Shown: positions 59,295 to 64,000 of the stretch, piece by piece
Layout: each line of letters starts with the position of its first letter
How positions within the stretch are numbered: position 1 is the stretch's first letter
NCBI GenBank assembly: GCA_011523635.1
Contig: WTGI01000043.1
Coordinates: 36,581 to 100,580 of the forward strand
Reading direction: 5' to 3'
Source of the DNA: Acidimicrobiia bacterium
GTDB lineage: Bacteria; Actinomycetota; Acidimicrobiia; Spongiisociales; Spongiisociaceae
DNA length: 64,000 bases
Position numbers and translations under genes: made by a program
Notes under the pieces: generated by a model
Seen by the model: only the letters and a program-made list of their open reading frames with translations
The model's database searches: none
What the model was told of the DNA's origin: nothing

Positions 59295-60434
59295 TCATGC
59301 CGGCTCCCGGCGGATCACGAAGCTCTCGTTGTTGAACCACACCCGGCCGTAGCGCTGGAGCACCGACCTGGTGCCGTCGTGGTAGGCGCCGAACGTCACC
59401 GCCTCCTCCATCCGTTCCTCGTCGATCTGGGCCACGTAGGCGGCAGCGTTCCAGGCCGCCAGGATCGCGGACGTCCCGATGTGTTCCTTGGCCTCGACCG
59501 GCATGGTCCGCATCTCGTAGCGGAAGACCGACTCCGAGTCATCCCACTCCTCCATCACCAGGTCCCGATCGGCCGGGCTCGACAGTTGGCGGGCCGCCTC
59601 GGCCAGCAGGGCCCGGCGGTCCGTCCGGAAGGGATCCTCGTCCGGCCACAGGGTGTGGATGATCTCCATGCCCGGATCGTGGCCGTAGGCGTGGATCCCC
59701 AGCAGCCGGCCACCGGGAGCCAGCGCCCGGGCCAGGGGAGCGATCACGGTGCGGACCTTGTGCTCGGCCGAGGTACGTGCCCGGTAGGGCTGGGACGCGA
59801 TGACGAGATCGAAGGCTGCCCGGTACGTGCTCGGATCGGGAAGCACCCGGCGAAGGATGAACTCCCGATCCTGGCGATAGATCACATGGACGGCGGGGCG
59901 GACGTAGACCGGGTTGCCCGTCCTGGAGCTGGTCTTCACCTGCCAGTCCTCGGCCAACGTGTCGTGGAGGCTGCGTATCTGCTGGGCGAAGCCGACGGTG
60001 GTGGCGCCCTCCAGAGCGGTGCGCCGCCACGACACCTCGCCCTTACCGGGTCCCGGCCGCAGGTTGGTGGCCTCGCCGTAGGTCATGTTGGTCACCACGA
60101 ACACCATCTCGGGGTGCTCGTGGAAGCGGTCGGGTAGCCGATCGAGAGCGATACGGACGTCCTCGATGCTTATCTCCTTGCCGACCACCAGCCAAGGAAC
60201 GTGGGGGCGGAGCGCATGGAGGCTCCGCATCACCTCGACCAGCACCGTGGCGTCCCCCAGGCCGGCGTCGAACACGCGGAAGGCGTCCGGCCCCGGACCG
60301 ACCAGGCGCGCTTCCCGCGCGATCCGAGCCGCCACCTCTGCCTTCTCCGTGGTAGTGGTGATGAACATCATGTAGGCCGTTCGGGTGTCGAAGAACCGGG
60401 GCCGTCCCCCGCTTGGCCCGTCGACCGTGCTCAT
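59295..60434 (-). CDS. Methyltransferase-like protein (Rossmann, unknown substrate)
   Basis: FRVFDAGLGDATVLVEVMRSL ... LARALAPGGRLLGIHAYGHDPG. Confidence 0.6.
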   Translation of the reverse strand: MSTVDGPSGGRPRFFDTRTAYMMFITTTTEKAEVAARIAREARLVGPGPDAFRVFDAGLGDATVLVEVMRSLHALRPHVPWLVVGKEISIEDVRIALDRLPDRFHEHPEMVFVVTNMTYGEATNLRPGPGKGEVSWRRTALEGATTVGFAQQIRSLHDTLAEDWQVKTSSRTGNPVYVRPAVHVIYRQDREFILRRVLPDPSTYRAAFDLVIASQPYRARTSAEHKVRTVIAPLARALAPGGRLLGIHAYGHDPGMEIIHTLWPDEDPFRTDRRALLAEAARQLSSPADRDLVMEEWDDSESVFRYEMRTMPVEAKEHIGTSAILAAWNAAAYVAQIDEERMEEAVTFGAYHDGTRSVLQRYGRVWFNNESFVIRREPA

Positions 60435-60471
60435 CCGCTCGCCGGACCTCCCACCTGTAACCTCCTGACCG

Positions 60472-61635
60472 ATGATCCTCGATCCCACCGTAGCCCCGCG
60501 GGTTCCCCGCCCGACCTACGTGGAGATCGATCTCGACCAGCTTACGGCCAACTACCGGGCTGTAGAGGCAGCCGTGGCTCCGGCACGGATGCTGCCGGTG
60601 GTGAAAGCCGGCGCCTACGGCCACGGCCTGGTAGAAGTGGCCCGGTTGTTCGAGAGCTTCGGACCGGCCGGGCTGGCGGTGGCATTCCTCGAGGAAGGTG
60701 CGAAGCTCCGGGAGGCCGGGATCGTGTGTCCCATCCTCGTGATGGGGGGCCTGGACACCGCCCAGATTCCCGACTTCCTCCACTTCAGCCTCACCATGAC
60801 CGTCTCCTCTGGACAGGCGGTGGGACCGATCGAGGAGGCCGCCGAACGCCTAGGGACGGTTGCCCGCGTTCATGCCAAGGTGGATACCGGGATGGGGCGG
60901 ATGGGGGTCCGGCCCGAAGGGGCCGCCGAGCTGCTCGACGCCCTGCTCCGCAGTCGGCATGTCGAGCTCGAGGCCGTATACAGCCACTTCGCAACCGCCG
61001 ACGAGCCGGATCCCGCCCAAACCCTTGACCAGATGGCCACCTTCCGCCGGGTGATCTCCTACTTCGGTGACCGGGACCTCCCCATGCCGACGCTGCACCT
61101 GGCCAACTCGGGAGCCGTCCTCCAGCACCCCGGGTCCTACCTCGACCTGGTGCGACCGGGTCTCATGCTCTACGGGGTCTACCCGACCGACAACATCCCC
61201 AGGACGGTCGGGATCGAGCCGGCCCTCACCTGGAGGTCGACGGTGGTGCTGTCGAAGCCGCTCCCCGCGGGGAGCCCGGTCAGCTACGGGGCGACCTGGA
61301 CCCCCGACCGCGACACCCGCATCGTGGTCGTCCCCATGGGATACGGGGACGGCTACCCCCGGCTGCTGTCCAACCGGGGAGAAGTGCTGATCGGGGACCG
61401 GCGCCACCCTGTGGTGGGCCGGGTATGCATGGACCAGTTCATGGTCGACGTCGGACCCGATACCGATGTCCGGGTCGGCGACGAAGTGGCCATCATCGGC
61501 TCCCAGGGCGGGGAGACAATCACGGCCAACGAGCTGGCGGCCTGGGCCGAAACCATCCCCTACGAAGCCCTCACCGGCATCAGCAGCCGGGTCCCCCGCC
61601 GATACCGGGGCTCAGCCGGCGGGCCGAACCAGTAG
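60472..61635 (+). CDS. alr: Alanine racemase
   Basis: EIDLDQLTANYRAVEAAV, VVKAGAYGHGLVEVA, VDTGMGRMGV, GYGDGYPRLLSNRGEVLI, CMDQFMVDVG. Confidence 0.95.
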   Translation: MILDPTVAPRVPRPTYVEIDLDQLTANYRAVEAAVAPARMLPVVKAGAYGHGLVEVARLFESFGPAGLAVAFLEEGAKLREAGIVCPILVMGGLDTAQIPDFLHFSLTMTVSSGQAVGPIEEAAERLGTVARVHAKVDTGMGRMGVRPEGAAELLDALLRSRHVELEAVYSHFATADEPDPAQTLDQMATFRRVISYFGDRDLPMPTLHLANSGAVLQHPGSYLDLVRPGLMLYGVYPTDNIPRTVGIEPALTWRSTVVLSKPLPAGSPVSYGATWTPDRDTRIVVVPMGYGDGYPRLLSNRGEVLIGDRRHPVVGRVCMDQFMVDVGPDTDVRVGDEVAIIGSQGGETITANELAAWAETIPYEALTGISSRVPRRYRGSAGGPNQ

Positions 61636-62538
61636 CTCGACCAGGATCCCGGCAGCCATGGCTACCACGAAGACGTAGCCGCCGAAAACAACCAGCACCT
61701 TGCGGCTGGTCAGCCTGGCCAGCATGACGAACTCGGGAACGTTGGCTCCCGCACCGGCGATGGTGAGCGCCACCACAGCGCCGATCCCGATCCCCGCCGC
61801 TCTGAGACCGTCGGCGATCGGAACGAACAGCTCGGTGTTGATGTAGAAGACCGTCCCGACCGCCGCGGCGGCCGGGATGGCGGCGTCTCCCGACAGGACC
61901 GGCACGCGGGCTACCGTCTCGGCCGGCAGGAACGCGGTGATCCCCAGCCCGATCAGGACGCCCAGCGCGAGCAGCGGGAGCATGGTGCGGAGCAACGCCC
62001 GAGCCGACAGCATGGCGGGACGCCACTCCGTCCGCAACCCCCGCCACGGGCCGGTTCCGATGTCCGGCTCGGGACCCCCATCCACATCCGGCGGGCTCAA
62101 GGGCTTCATGAAGCGTTCCAGATCGACCCGTTCGGCCAGGAGCGCCAGACCCATCGACGCCGCGAACACCACCAGCAGGTAGATGATCGCGGCCGGCAAG
62201 CCCACGATGATCACCAGCGCTCCGAACAGGATCGGGTCCAGGACCGGCGCCGCCACGATGAACGCCGCGTAGCCCGCCGGGCTCACACCCGCCCGCCGGA
62301 GGGAGACCAGCACCGGGATGGCCGAATAGGTGCAGAACGGGGTGATGAAACCGACCCCGATCCCCCGTAGCGCGGCCCCGACCGGCGAGGCGCCCATGAG
62401 CGTCCGGAGACGCTCGTCGCCGACCCGGCGCCGCAGGAGGTTCAGCCCGAAACTGACCCCCACGAACAGCAGGAAGAGTTCGGCGAACAGGACAAGGGCG
62501 TCACGGATCAGCGGGTGCATGGTGGGACTCTCCGCCAC
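61612..62538 (-). CDS. Permease (UPF0718/ArsP-like DUF318 family)
   Basis: GFITPFCTYSAIPVLVSLRRAGVSPAGYAAFIVAAPVLDPILFG; INTELFVPIADGL; 3' end overlaps alr 3' end (convergent). Confidence 0.8.
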   Translation of the reverse strand: MAESPTMHPLIRDALVLFAELFLLFVGVSFGLNLLRRRVGDERLRTLMGASPVGAALRGIGVGFITPFCTYSAIPVLVSLRRAGVSPAGYAAFIVAAPVLDPILFGALVIIVGLPAAIIYLLVVFAASMGLALLAERVDLERFMKPLSPPDVDGGPEPDIGTGPWRGLRTEWRPAMLSARALLRTMLPLLALGVLIGLGITAFLPAETVARVPVLSGDAAIPAAAAVGTVFYINTELFVPIADGLRAAGIGIGAVVALTIAGAGANVPEFVMLARLTSRKVLVVFGGYVFVVAMAAGILVELLVRPAG

Positions 62539-62595
62539 GAGGCCGCCATCGATGCACCTCTCCTGCTATCCACCCGCTCTGTCGGCGCCCGATGG

Positions 62596-63093
62596 CTAGC
62601 GCCGCTTGTACAGCCCCATCAGGCCGGCCTTCTCGAGCGTGTTGAAGTTCAGCATGAACCCGACCACGGCCGGCATCGTATCGGCGTCGACGGGCAGTTC
62701 GGCCACACCCACCGCATGGATGGTGAAGAGGTAGCGGTGTGGGTGGTCGCCCTCGGGAGGGCACGGGCCACCGTACCCGGGCTCGCCGAAGTCGGTACGG
62801 GTCTGTAGCGCGCCGGCGGGTATCCCGGATCCGTCACCGGCACCCGCCGCCAGCTCCGTCACGTCAGCGGGGATGTTGACCACCACCCAGTGCCAGAACC
62901 CCGAACCGGTCGGGGCATCCGGGTCATAGCAGGTGAGGGCATAGCTGGCGGTTCCCTCCGGGGCGCCCGACCAGGAGATCTGCGGCGACCGGTTGCCTCC
63001 GGCGCACCCGAAACCGTACTCCTCCGCCAGGATGTGATCCGGACCCAGATAGTCGCCGTCGTCGAAGTCGGTGGAGGTGATCTGCAACGCCAT
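62596..63093 (-). CDS. YbhB/YbcL (PEBP) family protein
   Basis: GNRSPQISWSGAPEGTASYALTCYDPDAPTGSGFWHWVVVNIPAD ... YGGPCPPEGDHPHRYLFTIHAV. Confidence 0.95.
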   Translation of the reverse strand: MALQITSTDFDDGDYLGPDHILAEEYGFGCAGGNRSPQISWSGAPEGTASYALTCYDPDAPTGSGFWHWVVVNIPADVTELAAGAGDGSGIPAGALQTRTDFGEPGYGGPCPPEGDHPHRYLFTIHAVGVAELPVDADTMPAVVGFMLNFNTLEKAGLMGLYKRR

Positions 63094-63194
63094 GTCGTGT
63101 CTCCTTCCGATGAGCCGCTCGGCCGAGACTACCCCACCACTATCACCCGTGGCACGGGGCAGCCCGGCGGGGAACTCGGTACCCTTTCGCCGGT

Positions 63195-64000
63195 ATGCCA
63201 TCACCGGACGAGCGATCCATCGAAGAGGCACTGGAGCGGATGGACTTCCGCGCCGCCCTGGCCCGGGCCGGCCGGGCGGCGGAGGGAGACCGTGAGCGGC
63301 TCCGCCGCGTCGTCAAGACCCGGCGGCAGGAGGCTGTCAACAGGGCGGAGCACCTGGCGGCGCGGATCCAGTCGATGGCCCGGGCCGACCACTACGAGGG
63401 CTTGTTAGGGCTGGCGGAGGACCCCGAAACTGAACACCTGCTGGCCCTGCTGTCGCAGGAGTTACGCCGGGGCGCCCAGCTGCATCTCGACGGGGCCCTG
63501 CGCCGGCGAACGCGCTACCGGGCCGCAGCTCGGCGGCACATGAAGGCCGCTTCCGAGGCTTTGGTCCTGTTCGACACTAGAACGGCGAGAATCGAGATTG
63601 CCAAGGTGGAGATCCGGTGGCTCGCCGCTGATCAACGCGAGGCGCTGGACAACCTCCGCGCCCAAGCCGAGCGCGTGGCAGCCGAACGCCTCGAGCTGGA
63701 GAGCAGAACGGCCGACGTGCTGCGCGAGCACCTGTCGGAGAACCCCATCCAACCGCCTACGCGCCGACGCCTCAAGCCTCCTGCTTCAAGCTCACGCCAT
63801 GCCAAGAAGAAGCCGACCGAACCACCGGAGGGCGAACCGGCAGGTGCGGCCGCTCCGGCTGGGGAGGGTTCTCCCCGGCAGGCTTCCGGGGCCCGGCCCC
63901 TGTCATCCTGGCAACCGGCGCGACACCGACTAGACTTCATGTTGGCCGGCACTTGGTCTCCCATTATCGGGAACTCACACGGAAATCGCAATGTAGAACA
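63195..64000 (+). CDS. Hypothetical helical/coiled-coil protein, open at the right window edge (absent from ORF track)
   Basis: ATG 63195 reads without stop to 64000: MPSPDERSIEEALERMDFRAALARAGRAAEGDRERLRRVVKTRRQEAVNRAEHLAARIQSMARADHYEGLL...; Arg/Glu/Ala-rich helical then Pro/Ala-rich. Confidence 0.5.
   Translation, partial: MPSPDERSIEEALERMDFRAALARAGRAAEGDRERLRRVVKTRRQEAVNRAEHLAARIQSMARADHYEGLLGLAEDPETEHLLALLSQELRRGAQLHLDGALRRRTRYRAAARRHMKAASEALVLFDTRTARIEIAKVEIRWLAADQREALDNLRAQAERVAAERLELESRTADVLREHLSENPIQPPTRRRLKPPASSSRHAKKKPTEPPEGEPAGAAAPAGEGSPRQASGARPLSSWQPARHRLDFMLAGTWSPIIGNSHGNRNVE

Overview
High-GC, actinobacterial-type chromosomal window (Acidimicrobiia-like by gene content; this is inference) with about 60 supportable protein genes, one tRNA-Ala(CGC), and no rRNA or CRISPR. 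The most notable locus is the left-hand seven-gene + strand operon (8-7140): ABM monooxygenase, cupin, alpha/beta hydrolase, amidohydrolase, BKACE/DUF849 protein, then a GrdE-like and a GrdB-like glycine/betaine reductase component B pair. The ORF track ends the GrdB-like protein at a TGA (6868-6870). The reading frame continues to TAG at 7138-7140 with the conserved GrdB C-terminus (ST-U-GTGTRSGSTLAKSIE...). A perfect 17-nt hairpin starts exactly 11 nt after the TGA, so this is very likely a selenocysteine protein split by ordinary ORF calling. Other accessory features: a mazF/RHH toxin-antitoxin pair; an AAC(2')-I-like acetyltransferase; an amidohydrolase/phosphotriesterase/PLP catabolic cluster; a decayed prophage scar at the tRNA-Ala 3' end; a 167-bp palindromic MITE-like element with a possible degenerate second copy; a 50-bp direct repeat upstream of aconitase; and a divergent metal-chelate ABC locus with a Fur-type palindrome and a His/Asp/Glu-rich binding protein. 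Core genes include moaC/moeA/galU/plsY/mobA/uppP/mrp/acnA, groES-groEL with a CIRCE element, and tsaD-rimI-tsaB-tsaE-udg-alr. Product names come from reading the translations for family motifs; no database search was run.
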